From Puccinellia tenuiflora (taxonomy: Eukaryota; Streptophyta; Magnoliopsida; Poales; Poaceae): DNA of 64,000 bases. The notes below the pieces were generated by a model. It was not told the origin of the DNA, searched no databases, and saw nothing but the letters and a program-made list of their open reading frames with translations. The stretch is from positions 1,160,846 to 1,224,845 of the forward strand of contig QRDG01000393.1 of NCBI GenBank assembly GCA_012064385.1, read 5' to 3'. Shown piece after piece: positions 1 through 10,877 of this stretch. The number at the start of each line of letters is the position of its first letter. The stretch's first letter is position 1. The translations under genes were made by a program, and so were the position numbers.

Positions 1-177
1 GGTAAGGTAAAAGGTACTCACATCATCTGGCTACTAAGCTATTTTCTAGTACTGTTGCTGTTGTGTGAGTGCTCGAAGTTATTTCTTTAGATTCTACAGT
101 TATATCTTTTTGTTTCTTGTTTTTAATTGCACTAGTTAGGCTTAATTGAAAACAACAACAAAATTAGTATTAGTTCT

Positions 178-921
178 TTGGAAATCATTTTTGCTAATGC
201 TATGGAAAAGTCTAAGCTTGGGGAAGCTAGTAATTCTGAAAATGATGATGCTAATGATTGCAACACTATTAGTACTATCCATATTCTTTCCAATGATGAT
301 ATGATAAGCTCTAAGCTTGGGGATGAGGTGTTTGAAAATCCTTTTGCTACTAATGATTACATGTTTGATACATCTCCTTCTAGTAAAAATGATGATATGT
401 TTACAGATGAACACACTTTGGAAGATAAATATTCTATTCCTTATGATGATACTATGCCCCCAGTTTTTGATAATTATTATAAAGAATATTATGACATGGG
501 TTATAATTACAATCATCCTCATGAAACTTGTCATAATTATGGAGGGATCACCCAAAACCATCCCTTTAATATACAACCTATTTATCATGTTCAAGTTCTT
601 TATGATGATCCTGCTCCAGTTGTTATTAATGAGAAGAACTTTGTTTATGTGGAAAATGATGACACTTTTATGCATATGGATCATGATAAGAATTTTACAT
701 GTGATGGTTATATTGTGGATTTTATCAATGATCCTACTGAAAGTTTTTATGAAAAAGGGAAACATGGCTTCATATATCACAATAACATTGAATCTCCTCT
801 CCTTTTGTTGAAATTTTTGAAGTTGCACCTATTTTGTCTTCCTATGCTAGTCAATTTATGCTTCATGGATTTATTTACTTACAAGATTCTAATGCATAGG
901 AAGTGGGTTAGACTTAAATGA
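178..921 (+). CDS. E1 internal ORF, low-complexity acidic protein of unknown function (probably the tail of a longer reading frame)
   Basis: An open frame of about 247 codons, rich in Asp, Asn, Tyr, His and Met. The first in-frame ATG is at 181; the stop is TGA at 919-921. Two SKLG motifs in the product (near residues 12 and 45) are translations of the repeated AAGCTTGGGG motif, so the coding region and the repeats have evolved together. I see no protease, RT, RNase H, integrase, signal peptide or clear membrane segment. Similar acidic Asp/Tyr/His-rich tails occur downstream of the polyprotein in grass Athila-like elements. No function is assigned, and translation as a separate protein is uncertain. 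Confidence 0.45.
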   Translation: MEIIFANAMEKSKLGEASNSENDDANDCNTISTIHILSNDDMISSKLGDEVFENPFATNDYMFDTSPSSKNDDMFTDEHTLEDKYSIPYDDTMPPVFDNYYKEYYDMGYNYNHPHETCHNYGGITQNHPFNIQPIYHVQVLYDDPAPVVINEKNFVYVENDDTFMHMDHDKNFTCDGYIVDFINDPTESFYEKGKHGFIYHNNIESPLLLLKFLKLHLFCLPMLVNLCFMDLFTYKILMHRKWVRLK

Positions 922-3857
922 GTTTTATAGTTGCTTCTTGATGCTCCCTTATTGTGCTCCAACTCTCATTTTTATGTGAGCATCATCAAAATTACCATGC
1001 CTAGCTAAAAGGCTTTAAAGAAAAGCGCTTATGGGAGACAACCCATCATTTTATTTTCAGTATCTTTTCTTTTATTTGAGTCAAGAAGTTTGTTTACTTC
1101 TGTAGCAACTTCTTTGTATCTTTATTTTCTTGCAATGTTGTGCCAAGTAAGGTCTCTAGTAGAAAGTTTTTGCTATATTTGGATTTCTGCACAGGAAACA
1201 GATTTCTGTCTATCACCGTTAAATTTGTCATTTATTCCAGAAGCGACGAAATGCTTTGAGATTTTGTGTGCTGAATCTTCATATATGTATGAAACTTTTT
1301 CTAGTTCAGTGATTTTCGATTTGAGCAACTCTAGTGCCTCGAAAAAATTCGTCTTTACAGACTGTTCAGATTTTGACAGATTCTGCCTTTTATTGTGCAT
1401 TGCTTCTTTTGCGATGTTTATTTGGATCTTTTTGATTCTTTGAGCATCAGTGGCTGTAGCTAATGTTATAATTGCATTAAGATGTGCTTGTGTCACAGTA
1501 GAACTTGTGAATTTTTGGTTTATGCACTAACCCTCTAATGAGAATTACTTTGAGTTTGATGTGGTGGAAGTTTTCAAGTAAGCAAAAGGGACGATATGAT
1601 GAGATCAAGAAGAGTGAAAAGCCTAAGCTTGGGGATGCCCCGGTGGGTCATCCCCAGCAAATTCAAGAAGACTCAAGCATCTAAGCTTGGGGATGCCCAA
1701 GGCATCCCCTTCTTCATCAACAAAACTATCAGGTCATCTCTAGTGATACTATATTTTTATTCCACTACATCTTATGTATTTTGCTTGGAGCGTCTGTTTT
1801 TATTTTGAGTGTGTGTTTTAGTTTGCTTAATAAGTTAGATCCTAGCATTCTTGTGTGGGAGAGAGACACGCTCCGCTTTTTCATATGAATACTCTTGTGC
1901 TTCGCTTATATTTGTTGAGTATTCTTAGCTACTGTTTGTTTTCTAGTAAGCTCTCGCTTTTAGCATGTTATCTTGTTTAGAGCTGCTAGTTCTTTGTGTT
2001 AAGCTCTCTTGTGTTTCACTCTTATTTGTTAGAGAGTTGTTTTAGTTGCTTGGTTGATGTGTTAGATTGGAAAATGCTATGCTTGTGATAGTGGTATGAA
2101 ATAGAGAAAAACTGCATAGTCTTGTAGACCATTGTGTAGATAACTTGCTCCTCTTCAATTGTTTTGAGGTATTAAAATAACTAATGGTTAAAATATGTTG
2201 GTTAATGTTTTTAAGAGCTGATTAGTGAAGATGTGTTAGTAGAGCGTGGAGCCGTACTTTTCTGAACTAAAAACAACTTAAGTCAATAGTGCTTTAGTGT
2301 CGTGATTTCCTCTTAGTTGAAAAGAAGTTTCTAATGGTATAGTTACTGCAACGGTCGGGGAAGCCAACGGGGCACTTGTGTCGCCGCCACGATCCCTCTC
2401 GGGGTGTCTCTAACCATTTATAAGACTTTGATACTGTTAGTTGTTTGCAATATACGACATGCTATGTGAGTTTTTGGTTTTTGGCACTTCCACCTCCATA
2501 TTTTGCTAGCCTCTTCGGTGCTTTGCATTGCCCTTTTTCACATTGAGATTGGTGCATACTTCGCAAGTACATCCAACCCCGTGGGAGATCTTCATCTTGT
2601 TCTCCTACACATAAGCCAACTATCTTCCTCAAAACAGCCACCATATCTACCTATCACAGCATTTCCATAGCTGTTCCGAGATACATTGCCATGCAACATC
2701 CATCATTTACATTACATGACTTTATGTCATTTTTACTTCATTACCATATAGTATTTCTTGACCATTTGAGTTAGTGTGATGCGTGGTTTTCCACATGTGT
2801 TACATCTTTTCCACACTACGCTCGGTCTTGCATATCCACCATACACCATGTATTAGTCTTTGAGTTTTGAGTACACCAAAAAGTGTGATGATCATCTTGT
2901 AAAATAGAGTGTTGCCTCTACCTGTGAGCATATTAAAAAGAGTCCAAAGTGGCCAATCAAAAGAGTCCAAAAGAGACCAATGAGAGAAAAATATAAAAGA
3001 GCCACAAAGGCCTCAAAAAGCAAAAAGCAAAAAAAGAGAAAAAGAAAAAAGAATATAAAATGAGAGAGGGGGCAACACTACTATCCTTTTATTCCACACT
3101 TGTGCTAGTAGCACCTACATCATTGTAGTGAGTTTTCATGCTTCATTAGTATAACTATGTGGGGACCAAACGTTATAGAACTTGGCTTGTATATTCCAAC
3201 GATGAGCCTCCTCAAGTGAGCTCTAGGTCTTCATGAGCAAGCAAGTTGGATGCACCCCCACTAGTTCCATTGGAGAGCTTCCATTCATATAGCTCTATGT
3301 GCATCCGTTGCATGGCAATCACTACTCCTCATTCAGTGTCTACTACGGGACTTCCTCTTGTCTTGTGGTTACCTCTTCCACTGTTTGAGCCTTTCTTTTT
3401 GGCCTTCCAAACCCCCATTATTATTCTCTTTGCCATAACCTCATGGTGCCAAGCCTTCTTCTTGCTTGTATTAGTTGAGTGAACTACATAACAGTTGATA
3501 AGTTAAGTGGATGGATAAAGGACACTTGACTTGAGCTTGGCTATTTCTATTATTGACTGAATTTGATGCTTTGAAGATTGATTGACATTTTACATTGGAG
3601 ACACAATTTACTATCCTTCTTTCTAAACCTTATGTATGGTTCCTTGTCTCCAACACGCTGATTCATGAAAAGTTCTAGCTTCTTTTAGCTAGCATTTGTT
3701 AATCATTGTTTGCTTAATGTCAACTATAGACAATTGTTTTGGATCACCTTATTCACATCATGTGCTTTGCATTGCTATATTGATCTAGATTGTGAGTTAG
3801 CATGTCTCCTAAGAAATTATTTGTTATCGTTTTACCTACTCGAGGACGAGTAGAACT
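922..3857 (+). other. E1 non-coding region between last ORF and PPT
   Basis: AT-rich, with no convincing gene. It holds a conserved block at 1001-1046 (TAAAGAAA, AGCGCTT, GGGAGACAACCC) that recurs in E2b at 19513-19560; two AAGCTTGGGG copies (1625, 1683); and a purine-rich A/G stretch at about 2930-3075. It ends with a CTCGAGGACGAG segment just before the PPT. Short ORFs here (for example 1090-1443 and 3246-3482) have no recognisable domain. Confidence 0.6.
2929..3076 (+). repeat. Purine-rich A/G low-complexity block in E1
   Basis: A nearly uninterrupted run of A and G (AAAAAG, GAGAGA and AAAGCAAAAAG units) followed by GGGGGCAACACTACTATCC. This is a known landmark upstream of the 3' LTR in Athila-like Triticeae elements. 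No coding role. Confidence 0.6.
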
Positions 3858-3871
3858 AAGCTTGGGGATGC
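3858..3871 (+). other. Polypurine tract of E1
   Basis: AAGCTTGGGGATGC lies directly against the TGATACGTCTCC start of the LTR, the expected place for plus-strand priming in reverse transcription. The same core occurs four more times upstream within E1. Confidence 0.7.
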
Positions 3872-5301
3872 TGATACGTCTCCAACGTATCTATAATTTC
3901 TTATGATCCATGCTTGTTTTCATACCATTTGCTACATGTTTTGTTTACATCTTATAGCATTTTTATGCATTTTCTGGAACTAACCTATTAACAAGATGCC
4001 ACAGTGCCAGTTCCTGTTTTCTGCTGTTTTCCCGTTTCAGAAAAGTAATTAAGGAAATATTCTCGGAATTGGACGGGACAAAAAGCAGCAGTCTTATAAT
4101 TCAATTGACTACACGGAGCCCGAAGGAGAGGACCTGGAGGGCCGTGGGCCGGCCACACCATAGGGTGGCGCGGGACCCATGCCTGCCACGCCACCAGGTG
4201 GTGTGGGGCCCATGGGAGCCCTCCGACGCCACCCTTTCGCCTATATATTGCCCCCGATGCATAAAACCTGGACGGACCCCGTCATATTCCAAAGAAACAT
4301 CTGCAGCGCCGCCGCCATCGCCGACAAGTTTCGGGGGACAGAAGTCTCTGTTCCGGCACCCTGCCGGGACGGGGAAGTGCCCCCGGAGCAATCTCCATCG
4401 ACTCCACCACCATCTTCATCGCCGTTGCTGACTCCCATGATGAGGAGGGAGTAGTTCTCCCTCGGGGCTGAGGGCCGTACCGGTAGCCATGTGGTCTATA
4501 TCTCTCTCTCCCATGATGTGATCTATATGTGATCATGAGCTTTGCAATCTAGATGTTGTTATGTTACTCAAGTGGGCTTTATTTATGTGATCTCCGGAGA
4601 CTCCTTGTCCCACGTGTGTAAAGGTGACAGTGTGTGCACCGTGTGGGTCTTTAGGCTATATTTCACAAGATACTTGTTCACTGATTTATTATTTGAGTTG
4701 GATGTCTCTATGAAATTGTGGTGTGTTAGTACCTCCTATGAATGCTCATGGTCCATTGTGGGGTATTCATTAGTACTTGGGAATATATGTTTGAGGCGTG
4801 CTTTTGCATTCCTACACAATGAATTAGTGTTCGTTATCCAGCCGGAGAATACTTCGGAGTAGTATATTGAAGTGCTTATATTTATATTCAATTATGATTG
4901 CATTGTTGAGAGTGACCACTGGTGAAAGTATGATCCCTAGGCCTTGTTTCTAAGCATTGAAACACCGTTTACAACAAGTTCTGCTACATGTTTGTTTGCT
5001 GCCATTTTTATTTCAGATTGCAATTACTACTTATAATCATCCATATTACTTGTATTTCACTATCTCTTCGCCGAACTAGTGCACCTATACACCTGACAAG
5101 TGTATTGGGTGTGTTGGGGACACAAGAGACTTTTTGTATTGTGATTGCAGGGTTGCTTGAGAGGGATACCTTTGACCTCTACCTCCCTGAGTTCGATAAA
5201 CCTTGGGTGATTCACTTAAGGGAAACTTGCTGCTGTTCTACAAACCTCTGCTCTTGGAGGCCCAACACTGTCTACAAGAATAGAAGCGTGTGTAGACATC
5301 A
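3872..5301 (+). repeat. 3' LTR of E1 (1,430 bp)
   Basis: Starts TGATACGTCTCC after the PPT and ends GTAGACATCA. A TATA box (CTATATATTG, 4241-4250) precedes a GC-rich R/U5-like segment. Both termini match the common TGATACGTCTCC-type LTRs of Triticeae Gypsy elements. The partner 5' LTR is outside the window. If E1 entered the Tat LTR at 5302, the TSD would be GAGCT (5302-5306); this cannot be confirmed here. Confidence 0.8.
4241..4250 (+). promoter_or_regulatory. TATA box of the E1 LTR
   Basis: CTATATATTG about 370 bp into the LTR, followed by a C-rich segment, in the plus orientation expected for the U3 promoter. Confidence 0.55.
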
Positions 5302-5555
5302 GAGCTTGCCAAGCTCCCTTTGTACTGAAACCTCTCCAAGCAAGTGCAATACATCCGAAGCAGGACGTAGGGGTTTTACCTCTTCTAGAGGGCCCTGAAC
5401 CTGGGTAATACCGTGCGTTCATCTCTGCAGTGCTGTCCCACAGCGAGCTCGACGAGCATCGTTGCCGAGGCACGTTGAGGGTTGTTTGATTCCGTGTTCA
5501 GCCCCTTACTCGATCCTTGTGAGACACACCCAGTTCCTGGGACAGTTCTCCGACA
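5302..5555 (+). repeat. T0: Tat-family LTR fragment (sense 3' end of the LTR)
   Basis: Reverse complement of the first ~250 bp of the T1 LTR at 30005. It carries the GTAGGGGTTTTACCTC and GGGCCCTGAACCTGGGTAA blocks and ends ...TTCTCCGACA at 5555. The orientation (sense = plus) is opposite to T1-T3. It is cut on the left by the end of E1 and joined on the right to the middle of the E2a LTR, so this is the right LTR, or solo LTR, of a Tat element that inserted into E2a. Confidence 0.8.
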
Positions 5556-6402
5556 CCGATTGCGTCGATCCTTCGCCCAGAAGCTTCCTCATGACCTAAA
5601 AACGCCTATATAAAGAGCCCCCGACGTTCTCCGAAGGGAGAGCCGCCACATGAGAGAAACAATAAACAGAGACCAGGAGGCTGCAGATTGGAGGGGGAAA
5701 ACTCAGGCGGAGCCCTGCCGGAGAGGTCTCCTCCTTCTCCATCGACATCTCCACCGTCTGCATGATGAAGAGGGTGTAGTCCACCTCTGGACTATGGGTT
5801 TGTGGCAGTAGCATATGTATCTCTCTCTCTTGAGCTTCACTAATTAGCACCGTATGAGCTGCTGAACATGATTACGGTCACCGTTGTATTACCATTGTGG
5901 TGGATCTTTCTATGAGTTAATATATGTTGAGATTGCAATGTTTGTTTCAGTTATGAAAGTAGATGCATATTATGTACCCCGTTCTTATATCCTTGTTTTG
6001 ATCAAGCATGTTTATGAGAGCATGTGGGGGGGAACGTATGCATTAGTTGGAGTAACGAGGGTGGTGAAGTGATAAGCTGACAACTTAATATCATGATCCA
6101 TTGGGTGTTTACCTTATTTTGTTACCTCACTAGGGATAAACCAAAATACCATGTTGAAGGGTAGGAGGAGTGACATGCCTCTACCTAACACTAGATCCAT
6201 CATGTGTTTATTTTCACTTCATGTCATTAATCTCAAAGCTATACTCTGATGTTATCTTAATTACTAAGGTGCATGATTTAGTTCACATCTTGGTGGAGTA
6301 TAAGTGAGACTAATAATCAAAAGGTCTCTATGCTAGGACGTGATGCCCATATAATTAGTAACATGTCATTAACCTTGTTTGCAATCTCATATGTTAAATC
6401 TA
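5556..6402 (+). repeat. E2a LTR, first segment
   Basis: Collinear with about 22242-23095 of the E2b 3' LTR. It contains the TATA box CCTATATAAAGAGCC (TATATAAA at 5607-5614) and the TGCAGATTGGAGGG and CACCTCTGG blocks. About 357 bp of the LTR start is missing on the left, where T0/E1 intervene. Interrupted on the right by E3; it resumes at 13846. The TSD copy ATCTA is at 6398-6402. Confidence 0.8.
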
Positions 6403-8029
6403 TGTAACATCCCAATCTTATACTTGGATGTTTTGCATTTAAAGCATATGCATTTCATCATGACATACTTTTAAAAATTTGCATTTGTTTGTTTTGCATA
6501 GTTCCAAAAGAAATAAATCTAAAACCCTATTTTGATTTAATCAAAATTCAACAAGCTATATATATATATGCTTGGGGAATTGTGCAAAAGCACCCTTTTA
6601 TAGTCAAATATGACAGAGGGCAATTTTAAAAAATTTTAAAAATTGGTTTGATTCAATTTGAAGTTCTAAATCAAAAGATACGAAAGAAAACATAGGAAGA
6701 AATAAAAGAAAATGAAAAGAAGAAGAAAAAAAAGGAAACCGGCCGAACCGGGCTCAACACCTGCCCAGCCGCACCTCTCTCCTCTCTCCTCTCTTTCTCC
6801 CGAGTGGGCCGGCCCACTAAGGGCAGAGCAGCCCAACCGCGTGACCCTCGGTCGGTTCGATCGATCAAGTTTACAGGAAACGTGTCCGTTTCTTTAGAAA
6901 CCCTTCTTCAATCAAAATTCCATATCTCGAGTTTTAAAAATCCAAACTCGAATCGGTTTGTTTTGGCTACTCGAAGAACCACCTCTCCACCGACCTATTT
7001 AAAAATACCGTAGACTCGGGCTACAGCTCGACCTAAAGTCCAGACTTCGATTTCAGATCTAGTTTTCAATCTTCTTCTTCTCACGGTTCGAGCTTTGCTC
7101 GTATGCCGTTTCACCCTTCGCAAGAATTACAGATCTCGTCGAAATCTTTCCATCCCGATGAACCTCACCACTTTTTATCTACCGTAGCCGGAGAATTCCG
7201 CATCGCAAAATTTCAGATCTGATGGAGTAAAACGTCGATTACTGCTAAACCATCCAACCAAATCCGGTGAGATTATTACAGATAGTAGATCTCCTCATTC
7301 TCTACAACTTCTCCGAAGAAAGTTTTTCGTTTTGACGTACGGTTTTATTTATAAAAATCAGATCTACGAACGAATCAGAAATCGCCACGTGTCATCCACA
7401 TCAACGCCTCATCATCTGCGTGGCATCCACCTCATCACCGTGTCAGCATCCAGTCAGCGGCGGAGTCAGCGCTGCATCACGCTGATCTCATCAAGGCCAA
7501 CTCTTGGTCAAAGATTTTTCTGAAATTACAGAAAATCATTAAAACTTGTAAAATTCATATCTTTTCAACCGTAACTCGAAAAATTAAGTTCAATATATCA
7601 AAATTCTTAGAAAAATAAGATCTATACAGATCTGAATTAATATTTAGCTTTTATCAAAGTTTTATATTTTGTATTTTCAAATCTTAATAATTGGTATTTT
7701 AATTTTATTTTAATCTCTGTAAATTATTTTTGGATAAATATTTCTGTTTCGGTTAAGTTAAATAAATCTTAATCCGAAATATTTTTATCAAATTTAGTTG
7801 AGCATGCTTCTTTGGAAACTAAATTAATTATGATTAGTCTCTATTTAGCCACAACATTAATTCTAATCTTTTAAGTTGCATTAAAAATATATTTTTACAT
7901 GCATCATATTAGATCTACACAACCAGAGAGCTAAATAAAGTTGTTTGTGTGATTATTAATATGGCATGCATGCATCTGTTGCATATTTGTTTGTCTTGTT
8001 GTTTATATTGTGTATCGTTTGCTACGTTT
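6403..8029 (+). repeat. 5' LTR of E3, truncated
   Basis: Collinear with 10878-12482 of the 3' LTR, then diverges after GCTACGTTTA. The last ~1.36 kb of the LTR and the PBS are absent. In this copy the TATA region reads CCTATTTAAAAATACCG, whereas the 3' LTR has CCTATTTGGCTATAAATACCG, so the TATA box of the upstream promoter is damaged. Confidence 0.8.
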
Positions 8030-8229
8030 AACCATTGCTCATTATGTGTAAACTCTTGATCAATTCATGCATCGTTCTTGTTATTTTGATACTGGTGCAT
8101 TGCATTGATGCATATCAAAGAGCATTTGTGGATAGAATAAGCTATCCAACCAGACCCTTAGGTGAACCATTAGAGCTAGTTCTCCTGGAGGACAAGTCCG
8201 TGGTAAATAAATAACCCGAAAAGTTACCA
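8030..8229 (+). other. E3 junction segment after truncated LTR
   Basis: AT-rich segment between the LTR break and the first recognisable RT codons. It includes GCATTGATGCATATC. No PBS, gag or protease signature. Confidence 0.4.
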
Positions 8230-9605
8230 AAGGAGTTAATAGGAAAGCCACGGCATAGAGATATCGAGGTTAACATTGACTTGATACCAGGAGCATGACC
8301 TATAGCTAAGAGGCCTTACAAATGGATGTAGAGGAATTGAAGTAGCTGAAAAAGCAACTCAAGGAGCAGTTGGATAAAGGTCTCACTCAACGTAGTTCAT
8401 CGCACTGGAGAGCACCAGTCCTGTGGGTGGAGAAGCAGGATAGGATACAACAGTTGGTTAAGGACTATCGCTCACTTAATGAGGTGACGATAAAGGACAA
8501 ATACCCACTGCCCAACTTCAATGATTTTTTTTGACCAGTTGAAGGGAGTGTGCATATTCTCCTAGATCGATCTTCGATCGGGATACCACTAATTGATGGT
8601 TAGAAAAGAATATATTCCCATGACCGCCTTCACCACGAGGTATGGTCTAAATGAGTATACGGTTATGCCGTTTGGACTAACCAATGCTCCAGCCTAATTT
8701 ATGAGCATGAAGAACAATGTTCTTATGGAATTCATAGACAAGTACGTTGTAGAGTTCATCGATGATAATTAGTATACTCCAAGAATGAAGAGGAGCATGA
8801 AGGACACTTGCGTCAGATACTAGAGAAGCTTAGGAAACACAAGTTGTATGCTAAATTTAGCAAGTGTGAATTCTGGCTAAACACTGTGGGATTCCTAGGA
8901 CACATAGTGTCGGCGGCAGGCATCGCAGTGGATCCAGCCAAGGTGTCAGCTGTGACCGAATGGGAGTCACCAAAGTCAGCAAAGGATATCCGGAGTTTCC
9001 TAGGACTTGCGGGATACTATCGGAGGTTCATTGAGAACTTCTCCAAGATTGCAAAGCCAATGATGGAGTTGCTAAAGAAGGAGAAGAAATTTTCCTGGAC
9101 CGAGGAGTGTGAAGCTAGTTTCCAGGAGCTGAAACAATGACTAGTGACAGCACCGGTTCTGTGTCTGCCGGATCTTCAGAAGGATTTCCAAGTTTATTGC
9201 GACGCTTCTCGCCAAGGACCTGGGAGTGTATTGATGCAGGATGGAAGGGTAGTATCCTATGCATCGAGGCGGCTCAAAAATCATGAAAGAAATTATCCCA
9301 CTCATGATTTAGAGCTTGCGTCAGTCGTCCATGCACTCAAAACATGGAGGCACTATCTCATGGGCAAACATTGTGAGGTTTTAACGGATCACAAGAGTTT
9401 AAAGTACATCTTCACACATAAGGAGCTGAACATGAGACAAAGGAGATGGTTAGAGTTAATAAAGGATTACGACATGAATCACCAATACCACCCCGGGAAG
9501 GCCAATGTTGTAGCAGATGCATTAAGCCGTAAATGTATGCAAATGGGATTACAACAAGAGAATTACCACCAGACTTGTGTGAGCAGTTTAAGTCTCTTCG
9601 ACTAG
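8230..9605 (+). pseudogene. E3 pol remnant: reverse transcriptase and RNase H
   Basis: Degenerate RT begins near 8270 (LIPG...PIA.RPY), followed by the SLNEVTIKDKYPLP region, with stops and frameshifts up to 8800. From 8808 the frame is open: RT thumb and connection (KCEFWL, VGFLGHIV, FLGLAGYYRRFI), then a single in-frame TGA at 9138-9140 where the family has Arg (CGA to TGA, a CpG-type transition). After it comes RNase H (VYCDASRQGPGSVLMQ, TDHKSLKYIF, NVVADALSRK) up to the TAG at 9603-9605. The usual TDASG of RNase H reads CDASRQG here. RT would copy RNA to cDNA and RNase H would remove RNA; neither can work in this copy. Confidence 0.85.
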
Positions 9606-10030
9606 AGCTAGTGCCAAAAGGATATGTGGCAGCCTTGGAGGTAGAACCAATTCTAGTGAACAGAATTAGAAAAGCTTAGAATGGAGATGAAGAGCTGGAG
9701 AATATAAAAGGTGACATGATGATAGGAAAAGCCGAAGATTTTCGTGAAGATGAACAAGGAACTATATGGTTCGGGAATCATATTTGTGTGCCAAAGGATT
9801 CAGAGATTAGGAAGCTTATATTCTAGGAGGATCATGAATCACCGTATTCCATTCATCCTGGCAACACCAAGATGTACATGGATCTGAAGGAAAGATTTAG
9901 GTGGTCCAATATAAAGAAGGATATCACGGAATACATTGCATGATGTGATGTGTGTAGCAGAGTTAAGCTGAGCATAAGAAGCCATCAGGATTGCTACAGC
10001 CATTACCGACGCCTGAATGGAAACCAACTT
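9606..10030 (+). pseudogene. E3 integrase N-terminal H2C2 zinc-finger remnant
   Basis: Degenerate codons read HxxxxxxHPGNTKMYMDLK...FRW...I..YIA.CDVC, the H2C2 zinc-binding motif before the integrase core, with stops including TGA after YIA. It is followed by KP.GLLQPLPTPEWKP, the usual linker. The DDE catalytic core does not follow and has been deleted. Confidence 0.75.
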
Positions 10031-10877
10031 CACCAAGGAGAAGGATCGATGAAGAACCTATAGCGTGTGAGATAACGCTTTAGAGGAGTAATGCAAACCC
10101 GAGTGTCGTAAGGTATCGTTAGAAGTTTTGTTTGTGGAACCAATGGAATTATTCGAATTTAGTTCGAGAACAAGAGAGGGTTTTACAAGTTTGTGAGGTT
10201 GACAGAGTGTTAGAAATACGTGATTCGCTAAACTATATACAAGGTAATAATTTGGGTACGACATGGATTGGCCCCCATGACGACTACTCTCATTATTCGC
10301 TCTTGCTATGTGGTATGGTGAATCTTGAGAGACTCACCTACAGAAAGGACGACGATGACTAGCCCCATAATGAAATAATTTCGACCCTAGTAAAAGGCAA
10401 CCGCTACTAAAATCGTAGGTTAAACGATGATTTCAAGCCAAGGAGGTATCCGCAACAACCATGAAGATTATTCACGAGGACCACCATGAGAGTAACGATA
10501 TATGCTTAGAATTGGCGCCAAACCTTGACTGAGGAGACTCTGAATTTCAGGAACCACCCCATTGGTGAAGTATGCAATATCTTGAAGGGATGCATACGAT
10601 GAAATCTTCATGCTGGATTATGTGTGATGAGAGATGATATCATACCAAAGGATATGTGAAGAATGCTAATCATTTGCACAAGGGAACATATCTACACATG
10701 CCACTAGCGAAACCAAGTTGAATTCTCTTAAGGGGGTTAGCCCATAGGCAAAATTTGCAAGAGAATCATCATTCTCAAGATGAGGCTACAAGAGGATGAT
10801 CTTCGAGAAAACAATCCACACCTTTTTGCTAGCCAATCCGAATCTCGAAAACGAGATTCATCTTAAAGGGGTTAGTC
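10031..10877 (+). other. E3 region between integrase remnant and 3' LTR
   Basis: No integrase core or chromodomain is recognisable. Two similar purine tracts are present: CTTAAGGGGGTTAG (10727-10740) and CTTAAAGGGGTTAG (10862-10875). The second directly precedes the LTR as the PPT. Otherwise nothing can be supported. Confidence 0.5.

Larger units (their letters stand above)
1..5301 (+). mobile_element. E1: Athila-like Ty3/Gypsy retrotransposon, 3' part (5' end outside the window)
   Basis: The plus-strand order is internal ORF, long AT-rich non-coding region, PPT (3858-3871), then a 3' LTR with TG...CA ends. AAGCTTGGGG occurs at 214, 313, 1625, 1683 and 3858; the last copy abuts the LTR as the PPT. 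This repeated motif and the purine-rich block near 3 kb are typical of Athila-like elements of Triticeae and related grasses. No RT or integrase is visible, but the 5' part lies outside the window. The right LTR is followed directly by a Tat-family LTR fragment, so E1 probably inserted into that LTR. Family naming is by resemblance only. Confidence 0.8.

Noticed and set aside
178..921. An independent host gene
   Set aside because: It lies inside an Athila-like element, contains the element's repeated AAGCTTGGGG motif in frame, and has no upstream promoter or host-like domain.
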